This document shows positions 1 through 6,050 of a stretch of 6,050 nucleotides of DNA, piece after piece (the stretch's first letter is position 1; each line of letters opens with the position of its first letter). Location of the stretch: NCBI GenBank assembly GCA_965662885.1, contig CBFIJI010000119.1, forward strand, positions 1-6,050, in the 5' to 3' direction. This DNA comes from CBFIJI01 sp965662885 (GTDB lineage Bacteria > Bacteroidota > Bacteroidia > Flavobacteriales > Flavobacteriaceae). The notes beneath the pieces are model-generated. The model was not told the DNA's origin. It searched no databases and was given only the letters and a program-made list of their open reading frames with translations. The position numbers and the translations under genes are program-made.

Positions 1-1172
1 TTATGTTGTGTTGCTGAACTGTCGAGTACATCAGAAATGATGTAGGGTAGATCCTCCATAGTGACCCGTTGTTTTCTATCCCCTAATGCTATGATACGTT
101 GGGTTACCAAGTGTACTTCGTCTTCATTTAAGGTAAGTCCTAATTCTTGGAGATTTTTTTGAATATTGGCTTTTCCAGAGGTTTTTCCCAGCGCATATTT
201 TCGCTTTCTACCAAAGCGTTCGGGTAATAGTTTATTAAAGTATAGGTTTTTTTTACTATCGCCATCTGCATGGATTCCAGCGGTTTGGGTAAATACATTT
301 TCTCCTACAATGGGTTTATTGGCGGGAATGCGAAAACCAGTAAACGTAGCAACCAATTTACTGACCTTAAATAAGGAATCCTCTTTGATATTGATGGTGA
401 TTTCTGGCAGAAAGTCATTGATGACGGAAACGACACTTGCTAAAGGTGCATTTCCAGCTCTTTCACCCATCCCATTAACGGTAAGGTGGAGTCCGTGGCA
501 CCCTGCCTGAAGGGCTTCCATGACATTGGCTACGCTGAGGTCATAGTCGTTATGGCCATGAAAGTCAAAATGTAGCTTCGGATAGCGGTTAATAATTTCA
601 GTTAAAAAAGTAAAGACTTCTCGTGGAGTCAATATTCCTAGGGTGTCTGGAAGGAGGACCCGTTGTATAGGTTGCGTTTGAATAAATTCCAAATAGTCAA
701 ATACATACGCTTTGGAATTGCGCATACCATTACTCCAATCTTCTAGATATACATTGGTAACTATACCGTTTTCTGTAGCCAAAGCAATACTGGCTTCAAT
801 ACTCTTAAAGTGTTTTTCAGGGGTTTGTTTTAGTTGATGCTTCAGGTGGTTAAGGGAACCTTTGGTCAACAAGTTTTGAACTTTTGCTCCACTTTTTTTA
901 AGCCAGTTAATCGAGACTCCCTTATCTAAAAAGGTCAAGACTTCAACACGATGGAGCATGTCTTTGGATTTCGCCCAAGTACAAATTTCTTGAACGGCTT
1001 TTAATTCTCCTTCCGAAACACGAGCGGAAGCCACTTCAATACGATCCACATTGAGTTCGTCCAACAAAAGTTTGGCTAAGGCCAATTTTTCAGAAACTGT
1101 AAAGGATACACCAGAAGTTTGTTCCCCATCCCGGAGGGTGGTATCCATGATTTCTACAGTTCTTGTTTTCAT
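1..1172 (-). CDS. cimA: (R)-citramalate synthase, Leptospira CimA type (3' end missing)
   Basis: The enzyme condenses pyruvate with acetyl-CoA to give (R)-citramalate, the first step of the threonine-independent isoleucine route. The ATG at 1172 opens 390 visible codons and the frame runs off the left edge. The HMGL-like TIM barrel fills roughly residues 4-280. Visible motifs are LRDGEQ at 13-18 (R14, D15), HGHND at 205-209 with metal-binding H205 and H207, GMGERAGN at 234-241, and AGIHADG at 298-304. Pocket residues that I recall as defining pyruvate specificity in Leptospira interrogans CimA all have counterparts here: L79, L102, Y142, E144, T177, D303 and L310. Long stretches also match that protein, such as LLTKGSL, NVYLEDWSNG and LPERFGRKR. 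The visible end, EDLPYIISDV at 373-382, leads into what should be the C-terminal isoleucine-binding regulatory domain, which is outside the window. The start lacks a Shine-Dalgarno sequence but has an A-rich context; it is the only ATG between the leuD stop and the LRDGEQ motif. Automatic pipelines may label it 2-isopropylmalate synthase or a regulatory-domain protein. Confidence 0.9.
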   Translation of the reverse strand, partial: MKTRTVEIMDTTLRDGEQTSGVSFTVSEKLALAKLLLDELNVDRIEVASARVSEGELKAVQEICTWAKSKDMLHRVEVLTFLDKGVSINWLKKSGAKVQNLLTKGSLNHLKHQLKQTPEKHFKSIEASIALATENGIVTNVYLEDWSNGMRNSKAYVFDYLEFIQTQPIQRVLLPDTLGILTPREVFTFLTEIINRYPKLHFDFHGHNDYDLSVANVMEALQAGCHGLHLTVNGMGERAGNAPLASVVSVINDFLPEITINIKEDSLFKVSKLVATFTGFRIPANKPIVGENVFTQTAGIHADGDSKKNLYFNKLLPERFGRKRKYALGKTSGKANIQKNLQELGLTLNEDEVHLVTQRIIALGDRKQRVTMEDLPYIISDVLDSSATQH

Positions 1173-1199
1173 TGGTTGTGGACTCGTGCTTAACGGCTT

Positions 1200-1796
1200 T
1201 TATAACGGCATTTTATCGGCAAAGCCAACAATTGTTTCCTTTAAATTCATCAAGTAATCAATGTCGTCATACCCATTGATCATGTTATCCTTTTTATAGG
1301 GGTTAATATCAAATTTTTCCGACTCTAAGGTGGCGTCCAATCTGATAATTTGATTTGGTAAGTCAATACTAAGGTTGGTATTTGGATCTTTTTCGACCGC
1401 TTTAAAAATCGACTCAAGAAATTCAGGACTTACTTGAACAGGAAGCACCCCAATGTTCAGACAGTTATTTCTAAAGATATCAGCAAAAAAACTGGAAACC
1501 ACACAGCGGAATCCATAATCGTAAATTGCCCATGCGGCGTGTTCTCTTGAAGAACCAGAGCCAAAATTTTTACCACCTACCAATATTTTACCTTGGTAAG
1601 TAGCGTCATTTAAGACAAAATCTGTTTTAGGTGTATTGTCTTGATTATAACGCCAATCTCTAAAGAGGTTATCCCCAAAACCAATACGTTCCGTAGCCTT
1701 TAAAAAACGTGCGGGAATGATCTGATCTGTATCGACATTTTCAATGGGTAAGGGGACAGCAGTACTCGTGAGTTGTTCAAATTTATCGTATGCCAT
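1200..1796 (-). CDS. leuD: 3-isopropylmalate dehydratase small subunit
   Basis: LeuD is the swivelling small subunit of isopropylmalate isomerase, which pairs with LeuC to convert 2-isopropylmalate to 3-isopropylmalate in the cytoplasm, and citramalate to 3-methylmalate when CimA supplies it. The product is 198 residues, normal for bacterial LeuD. The family signatures are intact: NVDTDQIIPARFL at 20-32, GGKNFGSGSSREHA at 74-87 (the substrate-recognition loop), and SSFFADIFRNNCLNIGVLPV at 101-120. The ATG at 1796 gives the expected N terminus just ahead of the NVDTDQIIP motif. It lies 36 bases after the leuC stop, and an AAGGA about 12 bases upstream may act as a weak ribosome site. The gene ends with TAA at 1200-1202, 27 bases before cimA. 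Nothing suggests truncation or damage. Confidence 0.97.
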   Translation of the reverse strand: MAYDKFEQLTSTAVPLPIENVDTDQIIPARFLKATERIGFGDNLFRDWRYNQDNTPKTDFVLNDATYQGKILVGGKNFGSGSSREHAAWAIYDYGFRCVVSSFFADIFRNNCLNIGVLPVQVSPEFLESIFKAVEKDPNTNLSIDLPNQIIRLDATLESEKFDINPYKKDNMINGYDDIDYLMNLKETIVGFADKMPL

Positions 1797-1808
1797 AGTC
1801 TTATTTTT

Positions 1809-1824
1809 TCCTTGGTAAAAAGGA
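1809..1824 (-). promoter_or_regulatory. Small hairpin covering a possible leuD ribosome site
   Basis: In the mRNA sense, the leuC-leuD gap contains TCCTT, six bases, then AAGGA, a perfect five-base-pair inverted repeat. The AAGGA arm is the only Shine-Dalgarno-like sequence in front of leuD, at a rather long spacing of about 12 bases. If it pairs, the stem would mask that site. The stem is short and Bacteroidota rely little on Shine-Dalgarno pairing, so it could easily be chance. There is no following T run, so it is not a terminator. Confidence 0.2.
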
Positions 1825-1832
1825 GTTGTTTT

Positions 1833-3230
1833 TTAATTGATTAGTGTTCTTGGATCTGTTACTTTCCCCGTAATTGCTGCGGCTGCTGCAACAGTAGGAC
1901 TGGCTAAAAGGGTTCTTGAGCCGGGTCCCTGCCGCCCTTCAAAATTTCTATTGGATGTACTTACTGCGTATTTACCAGCGGGAATCTTATCATCGTTCAT
2001 GGCCAAACATGCGGAACAACCAGGCTCACGAAGTTCAAAACCAGCATCATGGAGGATATCCAATAACCCTTCTTGCTTAATAGCTTCTTGGACCTTATGT
2101 GATCCAGGAACCAACCATGCCGTTACATGATCTGCTTTTTTATGCCCCTTGACAATATCGGTAAACGCTCTAAAATCTTCGATACGTCCATTAGTACAAC
2201 TTCCTAAGAATACAAAATCAATGGATTTACCTAACATGGCCTCTCCTTCGTTATACCCCATGTAATTTAAAGACTTTAAATAGGTGGAAGCCCCTCCATC
2301 AATAGTCTCAGCCTGAGGAATTCCTTTAGAGATTCCAATACCCATTCCTGGGTTGGTACCATAAGTAATCATTGGTTCAATACTAGATCCATCAAAATAA
2401 AGCTCTTTGTCAAATTGAGCACCTTCATCTGTTTTTAAGGTATTCCAATAGGTCATAGCTTTGTCCCACTCAGCTCCTTTGGGCGTAAATTCACGACCTT
2501 TAATGTATTCAAATGTTTTTTCATCTGGAGCAATCATTCCTCCTCGAGCACCCATCTCAATACTTAGGTTACAAACGGTCATTCTCCCTTCCATACTCAT
2601 TTCAGAAAAAACCGCTCCAGCATATTCGACAAAATAGCCTGTTGCGCCAGAAGTACTCAATTGAGAAATGATATAAAGTGCAACATCTTTAGGGGTTACT
2701 CCCTTTCCTAAGGAGCCACTGACATTAATCCGCATTTTTTTTGGTTTGGGTTGCATGATACATTGCGTGGAAAGAACCATTTCTACTTCAGAAGTTCCAA
2801 TTCCAAAGGCAATTGCTCCAAAGGCACCGTGGGTGGAAGTGTGGGAATCTCCACATACAATAGTTGCTCCCGGAACAGTAATCCCGTATTCTGGCCCTAC
2901 AACGTGAACAATCCCATTTTTTTCGTGTCCCAATCCCCAATATGAAATCCCATGTTCATTGGCATTTTCTTCCAAGGCTTGTAATTGTTTTGCTGATAAA
3001 GGATCTTCAACGGGTAAATGTTGGTTACGTGTTGGTGTGTTATGATCAGCAGTTGCAAAGGTTCGGTTGGGATAGAGTACCTTGACATTTCGGTTTTTCA
3101 AGCCTAAAAAGGCCACCGGGCTGGTTACTTCATGGACCATATGACGATCGATAAAAAGGACATCTGGTCCTCCATCGATTTTCTGAACTACATGGGCATC
3201 CCATACTTTATCAAAAAGTGTATTTTTCAT
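1833..3230 (-). CDS. leuC: 3-isopropylmalate dehydratase large subunit
   Basis: LeuC is the [4Fe-4S] catalytic subunit of isopropylmalate isomerase in the aconitase superfamily and acts with LeuD, encoded just downstream. The product is 465 residues, the usual length. Visible signatures are VLFIDRHMVHEVTSP at 24-38, DHNTPT at 62-67, CGDSHTSTHGAFG at 126-138, GSCTNGRIEDF at 343-353, PGCSACLAMN at 403-412 and SNRNFEGRQG at 426-435. The three cluster-binding cysteines are C345, C405 and C408, with spacing matching E. coli LeuC. All key residues are present, so the protein should be active once the cluster is assembled. The ATG at 3230 follows the leuA stop by 17 bases and sits in a CACCAATGAAAA context much like that of cimA, without a Shine-Dalgarno sequence. 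The same enzyme is expected to process citramalate made by the cimA product. Confidence 0.98.
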   Translation of the reverse strand: MKNTLFDKVWDAHVVQKIDGGPDVLFIDRHMVHEVTSPVAFLGLKNRNVKVLYPNRTFATADHNTPTRNQHLPVEDPLSAKQLQALEENANEHGISYWGLGHEKNGIVHVVGPEYGITVPGATIVCGDSHTSTHGAFGAIAFGIGTSEVEMVLSTQCIMQPKPKKMRINVSGSLGKGVTPKDVALYIISQLSTSGATGYFVEYAGAVFSEMSMEGRMTVCNLSIEMGARGGMIAPDEKTFEYIKGREFTPKGAEWDKAMTYWNTLKTDEGAQFDKELYFDGSSIEPMITYGTNPGMGIGISKGIPQAETIDGGASTYLKSLNYMGYNEGEAMLGKSIDFVFLGSCTNGRIEDFRAFTDIVKGHKKADHVTAWLVPGSHKVQEAIKQEGLLDILHDAGFELREPGCSACLAMNDDKIPAGKYAVSTSNRNFEGRQGPGSRTLLASPTVAAAAAITGKVTDPRTLIN

Positions 3231-3247
3231 TGGTGTAAAAACTAATT

Positions 3248-4396
3248 TTAAATATTGCTATCCTTGATGATTTTTGGTAAATCATCATCGTTAATCTGTT
3301 TCTTCTTATCAGCTACAATAAGGAATTGTTGGTAAACTTTATCTAATTGTAATTTATCAAGTTCGTAGCCTATGTTTTTTGCTCGATAAGCCAACGCTGC
3401 TCGACCACTTCGTGCAGTCAATACGATGGCCGATTCTGTGACTCCTACATCGTGAGGGTCCATAATTTCATAGGTAGTTCTATTCTTGATTACCCCATCT
3501 TGGTGGATTCCAGAGCTGTGTGCAAAAGCATTTGCGCCAACCACTGCTTTGTTGGGTTGAACAGGCATAGCCATACTTTCGGAAACCAATTGGCTCATTC
3601 CATAAAGCATTTTGGAATTGATTCTGGTGTCCAAGTTTAGCGTTGGATGTTGTCGCATAACCATGACCACTTCCTCCAAGGAGGTGTTTCCAGCACGTTC
3701 TCCAACCCCATTAATCGTACATTCGATTTGACGGGCTCCGTTGATTGCTCCTGCAATGGAATTGGCTGTGGCTAAACCCAAGTCATTATGACAATGACAA
3801 GACAAGCGAGCCTTGTGAATACCGGTTACATTTTCTTTTAGGTATTTTATTTTTGCACCATACTCTTCTGGTAAACAATAGCCTGTTGTATCAGGAATGT
3901 TTAACACAGTGGCACCGGCCTTAATGACGGCTTCACAAACACGTGCAAGAAACTCATTGTCGGTTCTTCCAGCATCTTCAGCGTAGAATTCAACATCTTC
4001 TACATATGTTTTTGCATGAGCAACAGCCGCTATAGCTCTTTCAATTACTGCTTCTCGTGTAGTGTTAAACTTGAATTTAATATGGCTGTCAGAGGTACCA
4101 ATTCCTGTATGAATACGTGCTCGTTTGGCAAACTTTAGTGCTTCAGCAGCTACATCAATATCTTTTTTTACCGATCGAGTTAAACCACAAACGGTTGCAT
4201 TTTTCACTAATTTTGATATGGATTCAACAGATTTAAAATCACCAGGACTCGAAATAGGAAACCCTGCTTCAATAACATCCACGCCAAGTAAATCTAATTG
4301 CTCTGCAATGATTAACTTTGTTTTGGAATCCAATTTACAACCAGGGACTTGCTCTCCGTCGCGTAAAGTAGTATCGAAAATTTCTACGTATTCCAT
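3248..4396 (-). CDS. leuA: 2-isopropylmalate synthase, short form without the regulatory domain
   Basis: LeuA condenses 2-oxoisovalerate with acetyl-CoA, the committed step of leucine synthesis. From the ATG at 4396 the product is 382 residues (MEYVEIFDTTLRDGEQ...). A TTG two codons upstream, at 4402, is in frame, but the ATG places the catalytic motif at the usual distance and I prefer it. The HMGL-like barrel carries LRDGEQ at 11-16 (R12, D13), IHTGIGTSDSHIK at 95-107, HCHNDLG at 201-207 (metal ligands H201 and H203), GVGERAGN at 230-237 (N237) and SSGIHQDG at 294-301. Its substrate-pocket segments are of normal LeuA type and differ from those of the neighbouring cimA product. The protein stops soon after FLIVADKKKQIND (358-370), which corresponds to about residues 365-385 of the roughly 520-residue E. 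coli enzyme, so the whole C-terminal leucine-binding domain is missing. The stop is clean and leuC follows 17 bases later, so this looks like a natural short form. I believe short LeuA proteins are common in Flavobacteriia but could not verify it. Confidence 0.96.
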   Translation of the reverse strand: MEYVEIFDTTLRDGEQVPGCKLDSKTKLIIAEQLDLLGVDVIEAGFPISSPGDFKSVESISKLVKNATVCGLTRSVKKDIDVAAEALKFAKRARIHTGIGTSDSHIKFKFNTTREAVIERAIAAVAHAKTYVEDVEFYAEDAGRTDNEFLARVCEAVIKAGATVLNIPDTTGYCLPEEYGAKIKYLKENVTGIHKARLSCHCHNDLGLATANSIAGAINGARQIECTINGVGERAGNTSLEEVVMVMRQHPTLNLDTRINSKMLYGMSQLVSESMAMPVQPNKAVVGANAFAHSSGIHQDGVIKNRTTYEIMDPHDVGVTESAIVLTARSGRAALAYRAKNIGYELDKLQLDKVYQQFLIVADKKKQINDDDLPKIIKDSNI

Positions 4397-4411
4397 AGAC
4401 AAAATGAGATA

Positions 4412-4430
4412 GCTTTTATATTATAAATGC
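4412..4430. repeat. 19-base imperfect palindrome upstream of leuA, operator candidate
   Basis: The sequence reads GC-T-TTTATA-T-TATAAA-T-GC. Eight of nine base pairs match around a central T, including a perfect 13-base core at 4415-4427. It lies 16 to 34 bases upstream of the leuA ATG, where a repressor site overlapping a transcription start could sit. The core is nearly all A and T, so chance is a real alternative. No regulator is encoded in the window. Confidence 0.35.
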
Positions 4431-4470
4431 AATATACGATTTATCCATAGTTATGCTTTAAATATCATAA

Positions 4471-4483
4471 ATTGTATTACAAT
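4471..4483. repeat. 13-base perfect palindrome, operator candidate
   Basis: ATTGTA-T-TACAAT is a perfect inverted repeat with a one-base centre. Its centre is 56 bases from that of the palindrome at 4412-4430, and the two 13-base cores agree at 9 of 13 positions, so they could be two sites for one dimeric regulator. It overlaps the spacer of the possible rightward promoter. Its AT content makes chance occurrence plausible. Confidence 0.3.
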
Positions 4484-4497
4484 ATTCGTTACCTTTA
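4472..4497 (+). promoter_or_regulatory. Possible Bacteroidota-type promoter for the rightward gene
   Basis: TACCTTTA at 4490-4497 differs at one base from the flavobacterial -7 element TAnnTTTG. A TTG at 4472-4474 could serve as the -33 element, but the 15-base spacer is shorter than the roughly 17-23 bases expected. Transcription would then start near 4504, leaving a leader of about 45 bases before the ATG at 4549. Confidence 0.3.
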
Positions 4498-4548
4498 CTA
4501 GAAGTTTAATTATCTAAAATACAACGGTTTAAGTTAAATAGTACTACA

Positions 4549-6050
4549 ATGACAAATGATCAGAAAGACAACTTATTTGTACTTGTTAAATCCCTTACAA
4601 AATCTGAAAAAAGACAATTCAAATTGTATGTAGGAAGAATGGGGTCGAATGTTGATTCTAAGTTTCTAAACTTATTCAACCTTTTAGATAAATTAAATCA
4701 TTACGATGAACGTATTATTTTGGATAAAGGTATCGTAACCAAGCAACAACTTTCCAACTTAAAAGCCCACCTCTACAAACAAATTTTGGTCAGTTTGCGT
4801 TTAAACCCTGTGCATAAAAATATTCGGATTTTTATTCGAGAACAATTGGATTTTGCCACCATTCTTTATCAAAAAGGTTTGTATAAACAGAGTTTAAAAG
4901 TCTTGGAAAAAGCCAAGTTATTGGCCTTAAAGCATGAAGAAAAATACAGTGCTTATGATATTGTTGAATTGGAAAAAGTAATCGAGTCACAATACATAAC
5001 CAGAAGTCTAAGTAATCGTGCCAGCGCTTTGATTCAACAATCTGACACCTTGCGTATCCAAAACGACCTTACCACTCAATTGTCAAACCTTTCTTTACAA
5101 CTTTACGAGCGATTAATTAAAGCCGGTTATGCGAAAAGCGATCAAGAATTTCGCGAAATCACTCAATTTTTTTACTCAAGAATGCCAAAACTGGACTTTG
5201 AAAACTTAGGGTTTCGTGAAAAATTATGGTACTATAAAGCACATGTTTGGTATAGTTTTTTAACACAAGATTTTCTTTCCAGCTATCGATACGCTGCCAA
5301 ATGGGTTGCAACCTTTGAGGAAAACCCCGGAATGATTGCTGTCAACCCTGTGTTTTATTTAAAGGGGAATAACTATTTAATGGAAAGTTTAATCTTGATT
5401 AAATACCCAGAAAAGTTTAACGAAGTTTTAAACCAAATGTTATTTCGAATTAAAGATCCAGATTTTCCCAAAAACGAAAATTTGGAATCGTTAAGCTTTC
5501 TTTTCCATTTTAGTAATCGTGTTAATTATCACTTTTTAGAAGGTAGTTTTTCAGATGGAATTACTTTGGTGCCCTTAATTAACAAAGGAATTGATCGGTT
5601 TAAAAACCAAATTGACCCTCACCATATCATGGTGTTTTATTATAAAATAGCTTGCCTTTATTTTGGTGCAGAAGACTATGAAAAATGTATTTTATACTTG
5701 GATAAAATTATTGGAAATAAGGATTTAAAGATGCGTGAAGACCTTCTGTGTTTTGCCCGTGTTTTAAACATATTTGCTCATTATGAAGCTGGGTTTGATT
5801 ATCATTTGGAAACGCTCTTACGAGATACCTACAAGTTTTTAATTAAAATGAATGACTTGCATGAGGTTCAAAAAGCAATGATTCGTTTTGTACGTTCCTT
5901 AGGTGATATTTACCCGCATGAGTTAAAAGGGGCTTTTAAGGGACTTTATAAAGAACTTAAGCAATATGAAAATGATCCATATGAACGGCGTTCTTTCTTA
6001 TATTTAGATATTCTTTCTTGGTTAGAAAGTAAAATTGAAAACCGACCCAT
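4549..6050 (+). CDS. Conserved-looking helical TPR-like protein of unknown function (3' end missing)
   Basis: The ATG at 4549 opens 500 codons and the frame continues past the right edge. It is the first ATG after an in-frame stop upstream, and it is preceded by an A-rich leader without a Shine-Dalgarno sequence. I do not recognise a named family. The sequence shows no signal peptide and no transmembrane segment, so a cytoplasmic protein is likely. It is rich in Leu, Lys, Phe, Tyr and Asn and appears to be alpha-helical throughout. Two stretches resemble TPR helix pairs: about residues 101-130 (ILYQKGLYKQSLKVLEKAK) and about 362-390 (YYKIACLYFGAEDYEKCILY). This suggests an alpha-solenoid that binds another protein or peptide. 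No catalytic motif or DNA-binding domain is evident. It is transcribed away from the leu operon and may share its control region. Such large uncharacterised helical proteins are frequent in Flavobacteriia, so a role in leucine metabolism should not be assumed. Confidence 0.85.
   Translation, partial: MTNDQKDNLFVLVKSLTKSEKRQFKLYVGRMGSNVDSKFLNLFNLLDKLNHYDERIILDKGIVTKQQLSNLKAHLYKQILVSLRLNPVHKNIRIFIREQLDFATILYQKGLYKQSLKVLEKAKLLALKHEEKYSAYDIVELEKVIESQYITRSLSNRASALIQQSDTLRIQNDLTTQLSNLSLQLYERLIKAGYAKSDQEFREITQFFYSRMPKLDFENLGFREKLWYYKAHVWYSFLTQDFLSSYRYAAKWVATFEENPGMIAVNPVFYLKGNNYLMESLILIKYPEKFNEVLNQMLFRIKDPDFPKNENLESLSFLFHFSNRVNYHFLEGSFSDGITLVPLINKGIDRFKNQIDPHHIMVFYYKIACLYFGAEDYEKCILYLDKIIGNKDLKMREDLLCFARVLNIFAHYEAGFDYHLETLLRDTYKFLIKMNDLHEVQKAMIRFVRSLGDIYPHELKGAFKGLYKELKQYENDPYERRSFLYLDILSWLESKIENRP

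Larger units (their letters stand above)
1..4396 (-). other. Probable leuA-leuC-leuD-cimA operon (continues past the left edge)
   Basis: Four genes lie on the same strand in the order leuA, leuC, leuD, cimA, separated by only 17, 36 and 27 bases. No terminator-like hairpin followed by a T run is visible between them, so a single transcript starting in the region 4397-4548 is the simplest reading. The products form a branched pathway in which one isomerase (LeuCD) is shared by two different acetyl-CoA-dependent synthases, one leading to leucine and one to isoleucine. A leuB gene is expected next, but it is outside the window and this is inference. leuC, leuD and cimA all lie in the same reading frame, while leuA is in another. 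Confidence 0.85.
4397..4548. promoter_or_regulatory. Divergent intergenic region between leuA and the unknown gene
   Basis: This 152-base, strongly AT-rich stretch must hold the start signals for both the leu operon (leftward) and the unknown gene (rightward). It contains two short palindromes and one possible rightward promoter, listed separately. For leuA I see no convincing TAnnTTTG element; the best partial match is TATATTGC at 4436-4429 on the minus strand, with no good partner upstream. The region is too short for a T-box. I see no leucine-rich leader peptide with a terminator, so attenuation is not supported by what is visible. Confidence 0.6.

Noticed and set aside
166..510. Plus-strand open frame of 114 codons
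   Set aside because: It lies entirely inside the well-supported cimA gene on the other strand and its translation resembles no family I recognise.
1837..2130. Plus-strand open frame of 97 codons, opposite the 3' end of leuC
   Set aside because: It is antisense to conserved LeuC motifs (the PGCSAC and SNRNFEGRQG regions); the frame is open because of that gene's codon composition.
2897..3088. Minus-strand frame of 63 codons within leuC
   Set aside because: It overlaps leuC in another frame on the same strand, and the leuC frame is intact and conserved across this region.
4125..4412. Plus-strand open frame of 95 codons opposite the 5' end of leuA
   Set aside because: It covers the antisense of the LeuA catalytic motif and shows no protein features of its own.
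4397..4548. Leader-peptide attenuator or T-box for the leucine operon
   Set aside because: There is no run of leucine codons, no terminator hairpin with a T run and too little space for a T-box; only AT-rich palindromes are seen.
1..6050. Mobile element, CRISPR array, tRNA/rRNA or defence system
   Set aside because: No direct repeats with regular spacers, transposase-like or nuclease-like proteins, or RNA gene sequences are visible; the window is nearly filled by biosynthetic genes and one unknown helical protein.

Overview
The window looks like a chromosomal piece of a Bacteroidota genome, most likely a marine or soil Flavobacteriia member. The support is its AT-rich DNA, genes that mostly start after A-rich leaders without a Shine-Dalgarno sequence, a promoter-like TAnnTTT element, and a leucine gene order (leuA-leuC-leuD followed by a second synthase) that I associate with this group. 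The assignment rests on general knowledge, not on a database search.

Layout. Positions 1-4396 hold four tightly spaced minus-strand genes that read right to left: leuA (2-isopropylmalate synthase, catalytic part only), leuC and leuD (the two subunits of isopropylmalate isomerase), and a gene for an (R)-citramalate synthase of the Leptospira CimA type, which is cut by the left edge. Gaps are 17, 36 and 27 bases, so this is very probably one operon. Positions 4397-4548 form a divergent intergenic region with two short AT-rich palindromes and a possible flavobacterial promoter. Positions 4549-6050 hold a plus-strand gene, cut by the right edge, for a helical TPR-like protein of unknown function.

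How the genes work together. LeuA condenses 2-oxoisovalerate with acetyl-CoA to open the leucine branch. CimA condenses pyruvate with acetyl-CoA to open a threonine-independent route to 2-oxobutyrate and so isoleucine. LeuC and LeuD serve both, isomerising 2-isopropylmalate and citramalate. The dehydrogenase LeuB that would finish both routes is not in the window; I expect it beyond the left edge.

No mobile element, CRISPR array, RNA gene or clearly new system is visible. The points most worth a second look are the CimA assignment from its substrate-pocket residues, the absence of the allosteric domain from LeuA, and the palindromes and unknown protein on the divergent side.
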